From contig JAGLCW010000114.1 of assembly GCA_023146045.1 (NCBI GenBank), positions 1 to 35,631 of the forward strand: a stretch of DNA of 35,631 nt. The letters run 5' to 3'. The notes beneath the pieces were generated by a model. That model searched no databases. It was not told the DNA's origin and saw only the letters and a program-made list of their open reading frames with translations. A program made the translations under genes and the position numbers. Positions 1 through 11,232 of the stretch are shown here, piece after piece. The stretch comes from Caldisericia bacterium (GTDB lineage Bacteria; Caldisericota; Caldisericia; UBA6126). Position 1 is the first letter of the stretch; every line of letters starts with the position of its first letter.

Positions 1-2234
1 ACATCAGGCAGGAATTGCATTTCAACCTTAACTAGTCCATCTCCCTTACAACTTTCGCAGCGACCACCCCTAACGTTAAAGCTAAATCTGCCTTGAGCAT
101 AACCCTTCATTTTTGATTCAGGTAAAGATGCAAATATTTTTCTAATTTCTGTCCAAAGACCAACGTAAGTTGCTGGATTTGATCTTGGCGTACGACCAAT
201 TGGACTTTGGTCAACCATCATTACTTTTTTTATGTACTCTAAGCCTTTTATAGATTTGAATTTACCAGGTGTAATTGATCTACTCCCAAATTCTTTTTTT
301 ATGGCTTTATAGAGAACATCATTGATTAATGTACTTTTACCAGACCCAGAAACACCTGTAATACAAGTAAGTTTGCCAAGCGGAAAATCAACTTTAATGT
401 TTCTAATGTTGTGTTCTGTAACTCCATTTAATGAGATAGAGTATCCAATACCATCTCTTCTATTCTTTGGCAATGAAATAGATTCTACACCGTTTAAGTA
501 CTTTGCAGTAAGTGATTCTTTAGAATTTAAAATTGTTTCAATTGGTCCAGCTACCACTACTTCGCCTCCATGAACTCCAGCCATAGGACCCATGTCTACT
601 ATATAATCTGCACTTCTAATTGTTTCTTCGTCATGTTCAACGACGATAACAGTATTTCCTGTATCTCTAAGTTTCATAAGAGTTTTAAGTAGCTTTTCGT
701 TATCTTTAGAGTGTAAGCCAATACTAGGCTCATCTAAAATATAAAGGACCCCCATAAGTCCAGAACCAACTTGAGAAGCAAGACGCAATCTTTGAGCTTC
801 TCCGCCTGATAATGTTGCAGATGGTCTAGATATGCTTAAATACTCTAGTCCAACATTTAATATAAAATTTAGTCGTTCTTTTATTTCTTTGACTATTCGA
901 GATGCGATTATTGCTTTAGAAGGTGAAAATTCCAAGTTATCAAAGAAGGAATATAAGTTTCGAATTGATAAATTTGAAGCTTCTGAAATATCTTTTCCAC
1001 CAACTGTAATTGCAAGCGCTTCTGGTCTCAATCTGCTTCCATTGCAGTCTAAACAAGTGTGAGTTATCATAAATTTTTCATAAGCAATTTTTGAAGACTC
1101 TAAAGGTGTATCTTTGTGACGCCTTTGGATTGTGTTTATTACTCCTTCAAATCTTCCTTTACCATATAGAATTGCAGACTGCATTTCATCACTTAGATCA
1201 CAAAATGGAGTATTAATGGATTCGCCGTGTTTTTTTAAAAAGATTTTCATTTTTCTTTGAAAGTAGCTATCGTTGGAGTTTCGATATCCAGGAACAAAAA
1301 TTGCACCATTAGAAATCGATATTGTTTTGTCAGGTATTACCAAATCTTGGTGTACTTCTTTAATAATCCCTAAACCTGTACATTTTGGACAAGCTCCAAA
1401 AGGACTATTAAACGAGAACAACCGTGGCTCCATTACTGGAAGAGAAATATTGCAGTCAAGACAAGCAAATGTTTCAGAGAAAGTCTTTATAAGCCATTTG
1501 TTGTCATTATTCTCATCTAAATACATTATGTCTACAATTCGATCTGATAGTTCCATTGCCTGTTCTAATGAGTCAGTCAATCTACTTCTGTCTTTTTTTG
1601 AAACCTTTATTCTATCTACAATTACTGAAACATCATGTTTGTATGTTTTTTTCAATTTTATCTCATCATCTAAATCATACATAACTCCATCAACAAGAAC
1701 TCTTACGAAACCCTTTTTCCTTAGTTTTTCGAATTCATTTTTAAATTCACCCTTTTTTTTTCTGGCAATTGGTGCAAGTATTTGAATCTTTTTTTTATCC
1801 CATAAACCAAAAATTGTATTAATGATTTGATCTACCGATTGGCTTTGAATTTCTTTGCCACACTTTGGACAGTGAGGAACTCCAATTCGAGCCCAAAGAA
1901 GCCTCATATAGTCGTATATTTCTGTCATTGTGCCTACAGTTGAACGAGGATTCCGACTACCAGTTTTTTGAGTTATAGCAACCGTCGGAGACAGTCCTTC
2001 AAGGTAGTCAACGTCAGGTTTTTTCATTTCACCTAAAAATTGTCTAATGTATGACGATAGCGATTCAAGATATCTGCGTTGACCTTCCGCGTAAATTGTA
2101 TCAAAAGCAAGAGAAGATTTACCTGATCCAGACAATCCAGTAATAACAACAAGCTTGTCTCTAGGTATTTCAAGGTTTATATTCTTTAAATTGTGAACTC
2201 TAGCTCCACGAATAATTAATTTTTTATCAGGCAT
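1..2234 (-). CDS. uvrA: Excinuclease ABC subunit A (UvrA), N-terminal ~744 codons; C-terminus lies off the left edge
   Basis: Minus-strand reading from ATG at 2234 gives [68 protein letters not shown]..., zinc-finger Cys pairs, [14 protein letters not shown] signature, second Walker [11 protein letters not shown]. Not in the ORF track because it has no stop inside the window. Confidence 0.97.
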   Translation of the reverse strand, partial: MPDKKLIIRGARVHNLKNINLEIPRDKLVVITGLSGSGKSSLAFDTIYAEGQRRYLESLSSYIRQFLGEMKKPDVDYLEGLSPTVAITQKTGSRNPRSTVGTMTEIYDYMRLLWARIGVPHCPKCGKEIQSQSVDQIINTIFGLWDKKKIQILAPIARKKKGEFKNEFEKLRKKGFVRVLVDGVMYDLDDEIKLKKTYKHDVSVIVDRIKVSKKDRSRLTDSLEQAMELSDRIVDIMYLDENNDNKWLIKTFSETFACLDCNISLPVMEPRLFSFNSPFGACPKCTGLGIIKEVHQDLVIPDKTISISNGAIFVPGYRNSNDSYFQRKMKIFLKKHGESINTPFCDLSDEMQSAILYGKGRFEGVINTIQRRHKDTPLESSKIAYEKFMITHTCLDCNGSRLRPEALAITVGGKDISEASNLSIRNLYSFFDNLEFSPSKAIIASRIVKEIKERLNFILNVGLEYLSISRPSATLSGGEAQRLRLASQVGSGLMGVLYILDEPSIGLHSKDNEKLLKTLMKLRDTGNTVIVVEHDEETIRSADYIVDMGPMAGVHGGEVVVAGPIETILNSKESLTAKYLNGVESISLPKNRRDGIGYSISLNGVTEHNIRNIKVDFPLGKLTCITGVSGSGKSTLINDVLYKAIKKEFGSRSITPGKFKSIKGLEYIKKVMMVDQSPIGRTPRSNPATYVGLWTEIRKIFASLPESKMKGYAQGRFSFNVRGGRCESCKGDGLVKVEMQFLPD

Positions 2235-2240
2235 AGTATG

Positions 2241-3857
2241 TCAATCTTTTTTTAAATTTTTAAAATCATTCGCAGCTTTGACAAAATTTGTAAAAATAGG
2301 TTCTGGTTTAACCGGTCTTGATATTAATTCAGGATGAAATTGACAAGCTACAAAAAATGGATGATCTGTAAGTTCAATCATTTCAATTAAGCCACGTTTT
2401 GGATTGAATCCAGAGAATTTGATTGGAGTATTCTCAAAATATGGCATGAGCGCATTGTTAAACTCGTATCTATGTCTATGTCTTTGTTCAATGGTGTTTG
2501 TTTTGTACATGTCAATTGCTTTGGAATCTGGTTTTAACTTGCACTTATAATTTCCAAGCCTCATCGTACCACCCTTTTTATCTAGATTTACCTGATCTGG
2601 CATTAAATCTATTACAGGATATGGTGTATTTAAATCAAATTCAGTTGAGTTTGCATCTTCAAGATTTAGAACGTGACGTGCATAGTCTATTACGGCAATC
2701 TGCATTCCTAAACAAATCCCGAAGTAGGGAATTTTATTTTCTCTAGCAAATCTTGATGCTTCTATCATTCCTTCAATTCCTCGTGTTCCAAATCCTCCAG
2801 GAACTAAAATACCGTGACATCCCGTTAACTTTTCCTTTACATTATCCGAAGAAATGTCCTCGCTTTGAAACCACTTAATATTTACTTTCACATTATTTGG
2901 AATCTGAGAATGCTTTAATGCCTCAACCATAGAAAGGTATGCGTCTCCTAGTTCAACATATTTTCCAACAACTCCAACAGTTACTTCTTTTGTTACACTA
3001 TCCATTTTTTTAATTGTATCTGTCCAATTGGAAAGTTTAGCTTCTCTTTCTTCTAATTTCCAAATATCTTCTAATGCGTTACATAAACCTTCTTTTTGAA
3101 TCATTTGTGGAACGTTGTAAATATTTTTTGCATCTAAAACGGCAAAGACATTTTCCCTTTTAACATCGCAGAAAAGTGAAATTTTATTTCGGATATCTTC
3201 TCCAATTTGAATATCTGATCTGCATGCAATAATATTTGATTTAACGCCAACTCTTCTTAATTCTGCAACACTATGTTGCGTAGGTTTAGTTTTAAGTTCC
3301 CCAGTAGCACTTAAATGCGGTAGGTATGTTAAGTGTATAAGTGCTGTATCTTCAGGAGACTGATCGTTTGTGAATTCTCTAATTGCCTCCAAGAAAGGAG
3401 ACCCTTCGATGTCACCGATTGTTCCACCAATTTCTGAAATTACTATATCTGCATTTGTCTCTTTTACATGATCTAGTATTCTGTTTTGGATTTCATTAAT
3501 TAAGTGAGGAATAACTTGAACTGTAGCTCCAAGGTATTCGCCTCGCCTTTCTTTTTCTATTAGTCTTTGATAGACACTTCCAGAAGTTACATTTGATGAT
3601 TTGTATAGATCCTGATTCAAATATCTTTCATAATGACCCAGGTCGAGATCTGTTTCTGCTCCATCGCAAGTAACAAAAACTTCACCATGTTGGTATGGGT
3701 TTTGAAGACCAGCGTCAACGTTAAGATATGGATCAAACTTAACGATACTAACTTTGTACCCTTTTGATTTTAGTATTAAACCAATAGAAGAAGTAAGAAT
3801 ACCTTTTCCTAATGAAGACATTACGCCTCCAACGATGAATAAATATTTTGTATTCAT
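2241..3857 (-). CDS. pyrG: CTP synthase
   Basis: MNTKYLFIVGGVMSSLGKGILTSSIGLILKSKGYKVSIVKFDPYLNVDAG; glutaminase part VPGGFGTRGIEGMI, FGICLGMQ, CQFHPE. Confidence 0.98.
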   Translation of the reverse strand: MNTKYLFIVGGVMSSLGKGILTSSIGLILKSKGYKVSIVKFDPYLNVDAGLQNPYQHGEVFVTCDGAETDLDLGHYERYLNQDLYKSSNVTSGSVYQRLIEKERRGEYLGATVQVIPHLINEIQNRILDHVKETNADIVISEIGGTIGDIEGSPFLEAIREFTNDQSPEDTALIHLTYLPHLSATGELKTKPTQHSVAELRRVGVKSNIIACRSDIQIGEDIRNKISLFCDVKRENVFAVLDAKNIYNVPQMIQKEGLCNALEDIWKLEEREAKLSNWTDTIKKMDSVTKEVTVGVVGKYVELGDAYLSMVEALKHSQIPNNVKVNIKWFQSEDISSDNVKEKLTGCHGILVPGGFGTRGIEGMIEASRFARENKIPYFGICLGMQIAVIDYARHVLNLEDANSTEFDLNTPYPVIDLMPDQVNLDKKGGTMRLGNYKCKLKPDSKAIDMYKTNTIEQRHRHRYEFNNALMPYFENTPIKFSGFNPKRGLIEMIELTDHPFFVACQFHPELISRPVKPEPIFTNFVKAANDFKNLKKD

Positions 3858-4936
3858 TTGTCTATATCCTTTCGAAGAAGTGCTGTCTGCACTAAATTAT
3901 CAATTAACTCTGCTGTTGAAATGCCAGATGTTTCCCAAAGTGATGGATACATTGATATAGCAGTAAAGCCGGGAATTGTGTTTACTTCACTAATTAAAAT
4001 GTTGTCATCAGAATCATTATCTGACGAAAGAAAGCAGTCAATTCTAGCCATTCCAAAACATTTAAGAACATTGTATGTGGAAATCGATACACTTTGAATT
4101 CTTTCAATTTGGTTTTTGGAAAGATTTGCTGGAATGATAAGTTTTGTTGAATCTTCAATGTATTTAGCAGTGTAGTCATAGAATTCTCGCGTGGGTTTAA
4201 TTTCTCCAGGTAGAGATGCAATTGATTTTGTTGTTTTATTTTTACCAACAATTGACAAAACTGAACACTCAATTTCTCTCCCGTCATTTGATTTCTCTAC
4301 AAGTACTTCCGATTCATTTTCTAGTGCTTCCAAAATTGCTGAGTAAAGTTGATCCGGTCTGTTAACTTTAATTACACCTATACTACTTCCGCCATGAGGT
4401 CCTTTAATAAAAAGTGGAAGATCAAATTTTTCAATAAGCTTGTCTGGATTGAAATTACCTGACTCAAAATCTATTTTTGAAACAACCTCATAAGGTGAAG
4501 TTGGTATATTATTTTTTTCAAGAACTATTTTTGTAAGAATTTTATTCATACAAATAGAAGAACTTTCAACACCGCAACCTACAAATGGTATCCCTGATGT
4601 TTTAAGAAAACCTTGTATAGAACCATCCTCGCCACCCTTCCCATGTAGTATAGGAAAAGCACAGTCTATTTTTATAAAATCCTTATTAATGTAGAGTCCG
4701 TTTTGTTGTGATACATCGACTAAAAGTGAATCATTTTTTTCTGGATCTTCTTCTACAGATTTAATAGTGCTAAATGTTTCGGCTGTGAAATATTTCCATT
4801 TTCCAGTCTTTGATATACCAAGTAAAATCGGGTTGTATTTTTCTGGATCTAAATGAGATAAAATTGTTCGAGTTGAAACCACAGAAATTTCGTGTTCAGG
4901 TGAAATACCACCAAAAATCAATAAAATATTAATCAT
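3854..4936 (-). CDS. ddl: D-alanine--D-alanine ligase
   Basis: INILLIFGGISPEHEISVVSTRTI, HGKGGEDGSIQGFLKTSGIPFVGCGVESS, SEVNTIPGFTAISMYPSLW. Its stop overlaps the pyrG start. Confidence 0.96.
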   Translation of the reverse strand: MINILLIFGGISPEHEISVVSTRTILSHLDPEKYNPILLGISKTGKWKYFTAETFSTIKSVEEDPEKNDSLLVDVSQQNGLYINKDFIKIDCAFPILHGKGGEDGSIQGFLKTSGIPFVGCGVESSSICMNKILTKIVLEKNNIPTSPYEVVSKIDFESGNFNPDKLIEKFDLPLFIKGPHGGSSIGVIKVNRPDQLYSAILEALENESEVLVEKSNDGREIECSVLSIVGKNKTTKSIASLPGEIKPTREFYDYTAKYIEDSTKLIIPANLSKNQIERIQSVSISTYNVLKCFGMARIDCFLSSDNDSDDNILISEVNTIPGFTAISMYPSLWETSGISTAELIDNLVQTALLRKDIDK

Positions 4937-5571
4937 AGCTGATTCTCCAAAAAAGATGTAATTGTTGTGAATAAAATATCTTCGTAGTAACTATTATATG
5001 TTAGGTTTTCATCTATCCAAATTGAATTTAGTCCAAATTTTTCTGCTGATAAACAATTAATCTTCATGTCGTCAATTAATACTGACTTACTTGGCAAAGA
5101 ATTTGTCCACCTTAATATCTGTGCGTAAGAAGATTTATTTGGTTTACCGATGTATTTGAAAGATTCAATTCCATATATTTGAGAAAAAATACCATCTATA
5201 CCCAAATGATATAAAATTTCATTAATATATGATTTTGGAGCATTTGAAAAAATGTATTTTTTACCAGGCAGAGTGTTTAAAAAGTACCGTAATGCTGGTT
5301 CTTTTTTTAAAAATGGTTCTTTTGGAAAAATATGCACATAGTCCAAAAATTCTTTAGCATCAAAATTGCACTCTTTAATACTACCAAGAAGGCTTGTCCC
5401 GTATTTATGCATGAAATAAAGACGAAGTTTGTTAACTTCTTTCAGCGTTTTGTTTAGATTGGTTTTGAAAAATTCGTTTATTCTTCTATTGCCCTCTTGG
5501 TAAAGCCCATTATTTGATGGGTACAGCGTTTTATCAAGATCGAAAAACCAATTAATTTGCTCTTGTTTCAT
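4933..5571 (-). CDS. HAD-superfamily hydrolase, pyrimidine 5'-nucleotidase (SDT1/YjjG)-like
   Basis: WFFDLDKTLYPSNNGLYQ (HAD motif I), IFSNAPKSYINEIL (motif II), GKPNKSSY and VLIDDMKINCLSAEKFGLNSIWID (motifs III/IV). Start chosen at the second Met of the ORF, preceded by AGGA; the ORF-track start is 5586. Confidence 0.8.
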   Translation of the reverse strand: MKQEQINWFFDLDKTLYPSNNGLYQEGNRRINEFFKTNLNKTLKEVNKLRLYFMHKYGTSLLGSIKECNFDAKEFLDYVHIFPKEPFLKKEPALRYFLNTLPGKKYIFSNAPKSYINEILYHLGIDGIFSQIYGIESFKYIGKPNKSSYAQILRWTNSLPSKSVLIDDMKINCLSAEKFGLNSIWIDENLTYNSYYEDILFTTITSFLENQL

Positions 5572-5635
5572 ATTTGTCCTGTTCATAACGCTTTACTATT
5601 ATACTTTTTTTTTAGGTTTTGTTTAAACTTTACAT

Positions 5636-5674
5636 AAAGTCGTTCATTGAAGCTTAGCTTCAATGAACGACTTT
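5636..5674. repeat. Perfect 18-bp inverted repeat with 3-nt spacer in a divergent intergenic region
   Basis: AAAGTCGTTCATTGAAGC-TTA-GCTTCAATGAACGACTTT; arms 5636-5653 and 5657-5674 are exact reverse complements. Confidence 0.95.
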
Positions 5675-5694
5675 GATAATTCCCAGAAAAAATA

Positions 5695-5722
5695 TTGCGA
5701 ATATATCAAATGCAATTACAAT
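5695..5722 (+). promoter_or_regulatory. Putative sigma70-type promoter for guaB
   Basis: TTGCGA (5695-5700), 16-nt spacer, TACAAT (5717-5722); about 25 nt upstream of the guaB ATG at 5748. Confidence 0.45.
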
Positions 5723-5747
5723 ATATACGAAAATACTGGAGGCGCTT

Positions 5748-7223
5748 ATGAAAGAACCAATCTGTGATAAAATTATAGGTATTGGATATACATTTGATGA
5801 CTTATTGCTTGTTCCAGCACATTCAGAAGTACTACCAAAGAATGTTGATTTGAGTTCAAGAATTACAAAAAACATCAAAGTTAATATTCCTGTTGTTAGC
5901 GCTGCCATGGATAGAGTTACAGACTCAAGATTAGCCATAGCTCTAGCACGTCAAGGTGGGATTGGCATTATCCATAAAAATATTTCTGCAGAAAAACAAG
6001 CTGATGAAGTTGATAGAGTGAAGCGTTCTGAAAGTGGTTTAATTAGCGATCCAGTCACCACAAAAAAACACAACTCTGTTAGAGATGCTCTAGATATAAT
6101 GAAAAAATACAAAATATCTGGGGTACCAATCACTGATGAGACTAATACATTGATTGGAATAATAACAAACAGAGATATTAGATTTGTTACAGATTATTCT
6201 CAATCAATTGAAGAGGTAATGACTAAAGAGAATCTTATCACGGCTTTAACTGGTACATCCATGGAAGAAGCTAAAAATATTTTAGCTAAATATAAGGTGG
6301 AAAAACTCCTAATAGTAGATAAAGATTTCAAGCTAAAAGGATTATTCACAATAAAAGATATCGATAAAATTACTAAATACCCTAACTCTTGTAAAGACGA
6401 AAAAGGTCGCTTAAGAGTTGGTGCTGCAGTTTCTACTTCAGTAGATGTAATCGATAGGATAGATATGTTGGTAGATGCAGAGATTGACGTGTTAGTTATT
6501 GATTCAGCGCACGGTCATCATATAGGAATAATAGATTTAGTTAAATCCGTAAGAAGCAAATATCCAAAATTAGAAATAATTGCTGGCAATGTTGCTACTG
6601 CCGAGGCTACAGTAGAATTGATTCAAGCTGGAGCTTCAGCAATAAAAGTAGGAATTGGTCCAGGCTCAATATGCACTACAAGAGTTATTGCTGGAGTTGG
6701 TGTTCCACAGATATCAGCAGTAATGAATTGTGCAAGAGCAGCAAAAAAATACGACGTGCCAGTTATAGCAGATGGTGGAATTCGCTTTACGGGAGATATA
6801 ACAAAAGCATTAGCTGCTGGAGCTTCCACGGTTATGTTGGGTAATCTACTAGCAGGTTTAGAAGAAAGTCCTGGAGATTTAATATATCTTGAAGGAAGAC
6901 AGTATAAAGAATATCGAGGTATGGGTTCTTTGGAAGCAATGAAACAAGGCGGAGGATCTAGGTATTTTCAAGATGAAATGGATACAACGAAACTTGTTCC
7001 AGAAGGAATTGTTGGAAGAATACCATATAAAGGAAAACTACAAGATTTTGTGTATCAAATGTTGGGTGGACTAAGAGCTGGAATGGGTTATTTGGGTGCT
7101 GCAACTATTCATGACCTTCAGAATGATTCCAAATTTATGACTATTACAGCTGCTGGGATTCGCGAATCCCACCCACATGACATTCAAATCGTTAGAGAAG
7201 CACCTAATTACTGGTTGAAATAA
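5748..7223 (+). CDS. guaB: IMP dehydrogenase
   Basis: [25 protein letters not shown], paired CBS domains, [20 protein letters not shown] active-site loop, [15 protein letters not shown] track starts at 5673, but ATG 5748 has an SD (GGAGGCGCTT). Confidence 0.97.
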   Translation: MKEPICDKIIGIGYTFDDLLLVPAHSEVLPKNVDLSSRITKNIKVNIPVVSAAMDRVTDSRLAIALARQGGIGIIHKNISAEKQADEVDRVKRSESGLISDPVTTKKHNSVRDALDIMKKYKISGVPITDETNTLIGIITNRDIRFVTDYSQSIEEVMTKENLITALTGTSMEEAKNILAKYKVEKLLIVDKDFKLKGLFTIKDIDKITKYPNSCKDEKGRLRVGAAVSTSVDVIDRIDMLVDAEIDVLVIDSAHGHHIGIIDLVKSVRSKYPKLEIIAGNVATAEATVELIQAGASAIKVGIGPGSICTTRVIAGVGVPQISAVMNCARAAKKYDVPVIADGGIRFTGDITKALAAGASTVMLGNLLAGLEESPGDLIYLEGRQYKEYRGMGSLEAMKQGGGSRYFQDEMDTTKLVPEGIVGRIPYKGKLQDFVYQMLGGLRAGMGYLGAATIHDLQNDSKFMTITAAGIRESHPHDIQIVREAPNYWLK

Positions 7224-7255
7224 GATATTGAGATAAGTTTTAGTTTCGATTAAAT

Positions 7256-7298
7256 AAAAAAAGTACAGCTTAAAATAGTTTTAAGCTGTACTTTTTTT
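7256..7298. terminator. Bidirectional Rho-independent terminator between convergent guaB and sepF
   Basis: AAAAAAAGTACAGCTTAAAA-TAG-TTTTAAGCTGTACTTTTTTT; A-tract/T-tract flanks allow function on both strands. Confidence 0.9.
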
Positions 7299-7328
7299 TA
7301 TGTTTAAAACAAATTATCTACATAAGGT

Positions 7329-7835
7329 TTAGAAATTAGCGTCATCTAAAAAAGAACTCTTAGGCAAATAACTAGCAAGTTCTTTTTTGTTAATGTTATT
7401 GACATTAAAGCTTCTTGGGAGAAATAAAAAGCTATATGGGGTAATTTTTTCAATTTTGCAGTCTAATGCATAACATGCACCAAAGAGCATATGATAATAT
7501 TTACCATCTCTTATTATTTCAGAAGCTGATGCTATTACTGGATGACCACCCTGAAGTTTGTCTATTGTCGTTTTTGCCAAATTAACTGCATCAGCTTCGT
7601 CTTTTGGTATGTTAATGCAGTCTATCTGAAGAGATTCATTGTTGCTATATGTTGGTTTGTGTTTTTTGCGTGAGTTAGATAACTGTTGAGAGGAGTTATA
7701 AGTATGCTTTGCAGACTTATGTTCTAATTTTGGTACTTCAGGTTCGTTTTCTTGTTGGGAAACAACATCTGTGTCATCATCTTCTTCATCGGGTATGTAT
7801 ATTAAATTTTTTAAAAAATCACCAAGTTTACTCAT
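7329..7835 (-). CDS. sepF: SepF-like cell division protein (DUF552)
   Basis: MSKLGDFLKNLIYIPDEED...; C-terminal domain INIPKDEADAVNLAKTTIDKLQGGHPVIAS...YSFLFLP. Start at internal Met after GGAGGTTAAT; ORF-track start 7856. Confidence 0.82.
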   Translation of the reverse strand: MSKLGDFLKNLIYIPDEEDDDTDVVSQQENEPEVPKLEHKSAKHTYNSSQQLSNSRKKHKPTYSNNESLQIDCINIPKDEADAVNLAKTTIDKLQGGHPVIASASEIIRDGKYYHMLFGACYALDCKIEKITPYSFLFLPRSFNVNNINKKELASYLPKSSFLDDANF

Positions 7836-7836
7836 A

Positions 7837-8634
7837 TTAACCTCCAAAAATTGCACTACCTATGCGAAGCAAAGTAGAGCCTTCCTTTATTGCGTACTCA
7901 TAGTCGTTACTCATCCCCATCGATAAAACAGGAAAGGTAGTCTGAAATTTTGATACCATTTTTTCTTGAGTGCTTTTTAGTAGAGAAAAGCATCTGCGAA
8001 TTTCTTTTTCATCTTGTGTATTTGTTGCCATAGTCATGAAACCTTCAATTTGTATGTTCTCAAATTCTTGTATTGATTCTATAAGAAATGGTAGAACTTC
8101 TGGTAATATACCAAATTTTGATTCATCTTTGGATGTTTTTACTTCCAAAAGAATTGGGTATGGTTTTATTGTTAAAATGTGGGCTTTAGACGAAGATATT
8201 TTTTCATAGTGAGAAGATATTGTTGAAGCAAGCGATACGGAATCTACTGAATCGATTCTAGAAAAATGCTCAAGTACTTTAGTCACTTTGTTTTTTTGAA
8301 GATGTCCAATAAAAGAAAATTCGAAATGTCTATTTAAGTAGTCTAAGCTGTAAATATCATTTGAATTTTCCAATGTGTCATTTTTGTGATTGGAGTATTT
8401 TAGTTCAGTTAGTTGAGAAATTGCTTGAATTTTTGGAATTGCATTTTGTGTGTAGTTTTCACCAAAAAGCTTTTCTCCGCAATCTATTGCATCGATAATG
8501 TTTTGCATTGTAGCTTTTTTAGAAACACACATTAGCTTTATCTCATCTTGCACCCTATGTGATTTGGTAGCCACATTGCTGATGTTTTCATGAACAATTT
8601 TTAAATTGTTCGAAATAGCTTCTTTATTGATCAT
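7837..8634 (-). CDS. yggS: YggS-family PLP-binding protein (PLP homeostasis)
   Basis: IKLMCVSKKATMQNIIDAIDCGEKLFGENYTQNA, FEFSFIGHLQKNKV, LLEVKTSKDESKFGI, LSMGMSNDYEYAIKEGSTLLRIGSAIFG. Confidence 0.92.
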   Translation of the reverse strand: MINKEAISNNLKIVHENISNVATKSHRVQDEIKLMCVSKKATMQNIIDAIDCGEKLFGENYTQNAIPKIQAISQLTELKYSNHKNDTLENSNDIYSLDYLNRHFEFSFIGHLQKNKVTKVLEHFSRIDSVDSVSLASTISSHYEKISSSKAHILTIKPYPILLEVKTSKDESKFGILPEVLPFLIESIQEFENIQIEGFMTMATNTQDEKEIRRCFSLLKSTQEKMVSKFQTTFPVLSMGMSNDYEYAIKEGSTLLRIGSAIFGG

Positions 8635-9601
8635 TTTCCATGATCTCTTTTTCAATAGATTCCCAGCTGTTGCATATCTGAACTCCTAGAAAATTTTCAA
8701 CGTTTACTTTTTTTTCTTTTACAAAAGACGAAACTATATAATAATTTGTACCAGGTTGTATTCCAATAACATCAACAGATGTGAAAACTGGGATATCTCC
8801 ATTTGCTGGAATGTAGTAAAGAGCATAATTGCCTGGGCTAACTTCTTTGATAGCATCCATTGGCATTAAAGAAGCATTATGAAAACCGTATGAAAAATAT
8901 CCTTCAATCTTACGTGTATTAAGAAGAACATCGATGTAGTATGGAGTTGAAAAAACTACTATTGCATTATTTTCGTCAATATGTGTTATGCTATTTACTG
9001 TTCCGCTAATAGACATACTTGTAGGGTAGGTTAAGCTAAATGTTGCGCTACTGTTTTCAACAAGCTTATTCAGAAATTTTGGCTCCACAACAAGAACATA
9101 TGAGATTAAATCATTACCTACAACTTTACAAACAAAGTCACCTTCGTTTACTTTTTTTCCGTCTTCTACTCTTTCAAAAGACGTTGCTGGATCTAAAATT
9201 TCGTTAACTGACAATGTTCCATTAAGAGCATTTTCTACAGTGTATGTTGATTCTAGACCGTCTCTTATATAGCTTAATATACCAATATGTTGTGAAGAAA
9301 GTTCTGTTTTTGTTTCATCTGAATCTATAGAGAGCATTGGCGAACCAACTCTAACTACTGAGCCAGCATTCTTTAGGCGTTTAACTGTTCCACGTATTGG
9401 AGAGAAATATTGGAATTCTGTTTTGCTGTTATATCCATTGCCAGGAGTCGTTACCTCTATACGCATAATGTCCAAAGAAAATGTATCTGTTTTTGGAGAA
9501 AAAGAAATTGTTCTGACTACCTGCACAATGATAATAATCGCCACAAGGAAACAAAAAATTATAAAGATCGATGATATTGTATCTGGTTTTTTGTTAGTCA
9601 T
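8624..9601 (-). CDS. HlyD-like / putative membrane fusion protein
   Basis: One N-terminal TM segment followed by a biotinyl-lipoyl-like segment (FSPIRGTVKRLKNAGSVVRVGSPMLSIDSDE) and a beta-rich C-terminus; sits next to yggS-sepF. Confidence 0.6.
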   Translation of the reverse strand: MTNKKPDTISSIFIIFCFLVAIIIIVQVVRTISFSPKTDTFSLDIMRIEVTTPGNGYNSKTEFQYFSPIRGTVKRLKNAGSVVRVGSPMLSIDSDETKTELSSQHIGILSYIRDGLESTYTVENALNGTLSVNEILDPATSFERVEDGKKVNEGDFVCKVVGNDLISYVLVVEPKFLNKLVENSSATFSLTYPTSMSISGTVNSITHIDENNAIVVFSTPYYIDVLLNTRKIEGYFSYGFHNASLMPMDAIKEVSPGNYALYYIPANGDIPVFTSVDVIGIQPGTNYYIVSSFVKEKKVNVENFLGVQICNSWESIEKEIMENDQ

Positions 9602-9696
9602 ATTTTCTAAATGCTCCTACTTTGTAAAGTTTAATAAAAAGAGAAAACAAGACGCGTAAAATGATACAGCATTGGATTGTTGCAAATTAGCTCATT

Positions 9697-10812
9697 TTAT
9701 CCCATTTGAGATTTTAAAAAATCTGGAATATCTAATCCATCATCATGGTATTTGTCGGAGTTTATTGGCACCTCTTCTTTAAAATCTGATGAAGTTTTTT
9801 TTTGTTCAGAGCTAGAATTTCCTGGACTGGATACTTTTTCTTTTGGAACTCCTGTTGCAATAACTGTAATGTATACCTCGTCATCTTTAATATTGCGGTA
9901 ATTTCCACCACCCCAAATAACTTCTGGTTCTGAACCATTTTTCTTAGCTATTGAAGTTATTGCATTAACGCTTTTCATTGCTTCTTCCATGGAAAATTTC
10001 ATCGACCCACGAGTATTTATTAATATTGATTGAGCCGACTCAATAACGCTTTTGTCTATCATTTTGCTGTTGATAGCATTTTGAGCTGCGTCTAAAGCGC
10101 GATTTTCACCCTTACCATGACCAATCCCAAAATATGCTCTACCAGAATTCTTTAGTACTTTTTGAAGATCTTTGAAATCAACATTCACGAAACCAGCTTC
10201 ATAGAGTAACTCAGATATGCCCTGGACGCATTGCCTAAGGACATCGTCTACAAGTGCGAAAGATTCATGCATTGGGGCAGAACGGCGTTCAAGAGTAAGA
10301 AGGTTTTGGTTTTCTATTGTAACTAGAGCATCAACACGTTTTGCAAGTTTATCTATCCCATCACTTGCATATTCTGTACGCCTTTTTCCTTCAAAGTCGA
10401 AAGGTTTTGTAACAATGGCAACTGTTAGTATTCCCATGTCTTGAGCAATTCTAGCAAAAACAGGAGAAGCACCAGTACCTGTTCCACCACCCATACCAGA
10501 CGTTAGAATAACCATATCTGAACCTTCGAATAGTTTTCTTATATCTTCTTCGTTTTCTTGAGCTGATTTTTCACCTAACTCAGGATTTGCTCCAGCACCT
10601 AAACCATCAGTTGTTCTTGCACCAATTTGAAGTTTTGTTGGGGCAACTGACTGATCTAATGCCTGTACATCAGTATTGACTGCTATAAACTTTATTCTTT
10701 CAATACCGTAATCAACCATTCGATTTACAGCATTTGTACCACCGCCACCAATGCCTACAACAGATACTGTTGGATATCGCTTCCATGAATTTACACTTGA
10801 TTTATCGGTCAT
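9697..10812 (-). CDS. ftsZ: Cell division protein FtsZ
   Basis: [51 protein letters not shown]-terminal peptide [10 protein letters not shown]. Confidence 0.98.
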   Translation of the reverse strand: MTDKSSVNSWKRYPTVSVVGIGGGGTNAVNRMVDYGIERIKFIAVNTDVQALDQSVAPTKLQIGARTTDGLGAGANPELGEKSAQENEEDIRKLFEGSDMVILTSGMGGGTGTGASPVFARIAQDMGILTVAIVTKPFDFEGKRRTEYASDGIDKLAKRVDALVTIENQNLLTLERRSAPMHESFALVDDVLRQCVQGISELLYEAGFVNVDFKDLQKVLKNSGRAYFGIGHGKGENRALDAAQNAINSKMIDKSVIESAQSILINTRGSMKFSMEEAMKSVNAITSIAKKNGSEPEVIWGGGNYRNIKDDEVYITVIATGVPKEKVSSPGNSSSEQKKTSSDFKEEVPINSDKYHDDGLDIPDFLKSQMG

Positions 10813-11232
10813 GAAACGCCCCCTTCCGCTAAAAAAGTAAACATATATTCAATATTACTCTGATCTATAATTCTATAGTATAGTTCATTAATATGGACTG
10901 CTCCTTAAATGATAAAAAAGGCAGAATAAAAATCAAGTTTTTTGTTCACTTTATAGAGCATAAAGTTGAACTATTTTTAAAAATATGGTAACAAAAAGAT
11001 TATAATATACACATAGACCTAAAAATATTACAAAAAAAGCGTTATTGATATTGAAAATATTTCTCTATTGTGTATATAGAAAAAAAAGACAGATAGTTAT
11101 ATTTTGTATTTATAACATGGTAAAATGCTTATTATGACAGTAAACGTAGAATTAACTTAAGTTTCTAGAAGTAAAGTACATTTATTTTAAAAATATTGTT
11201 ATAAAGTTATTTTATTTTAAGTATTAAGCTTT

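Noticed and set aside
1273-1785. 170-aa plus-strand ORF (and ORFs at 322-573, 832-1062)
   Set aside because: Antisense to the clearly conserved uvrA reading frame; low-complexity translation with no family motif.
3994-4287. 97-aa minus-strand ORF
   Set aside because: Out-of-frame overlap within ddl on the same strand; no motif.
5660-5938. 92-aa minus-strand ORF opposite the guaB start
   Set aside because: Overlaps the conserved start of guaB and the inverted repeat; translation has no motif.
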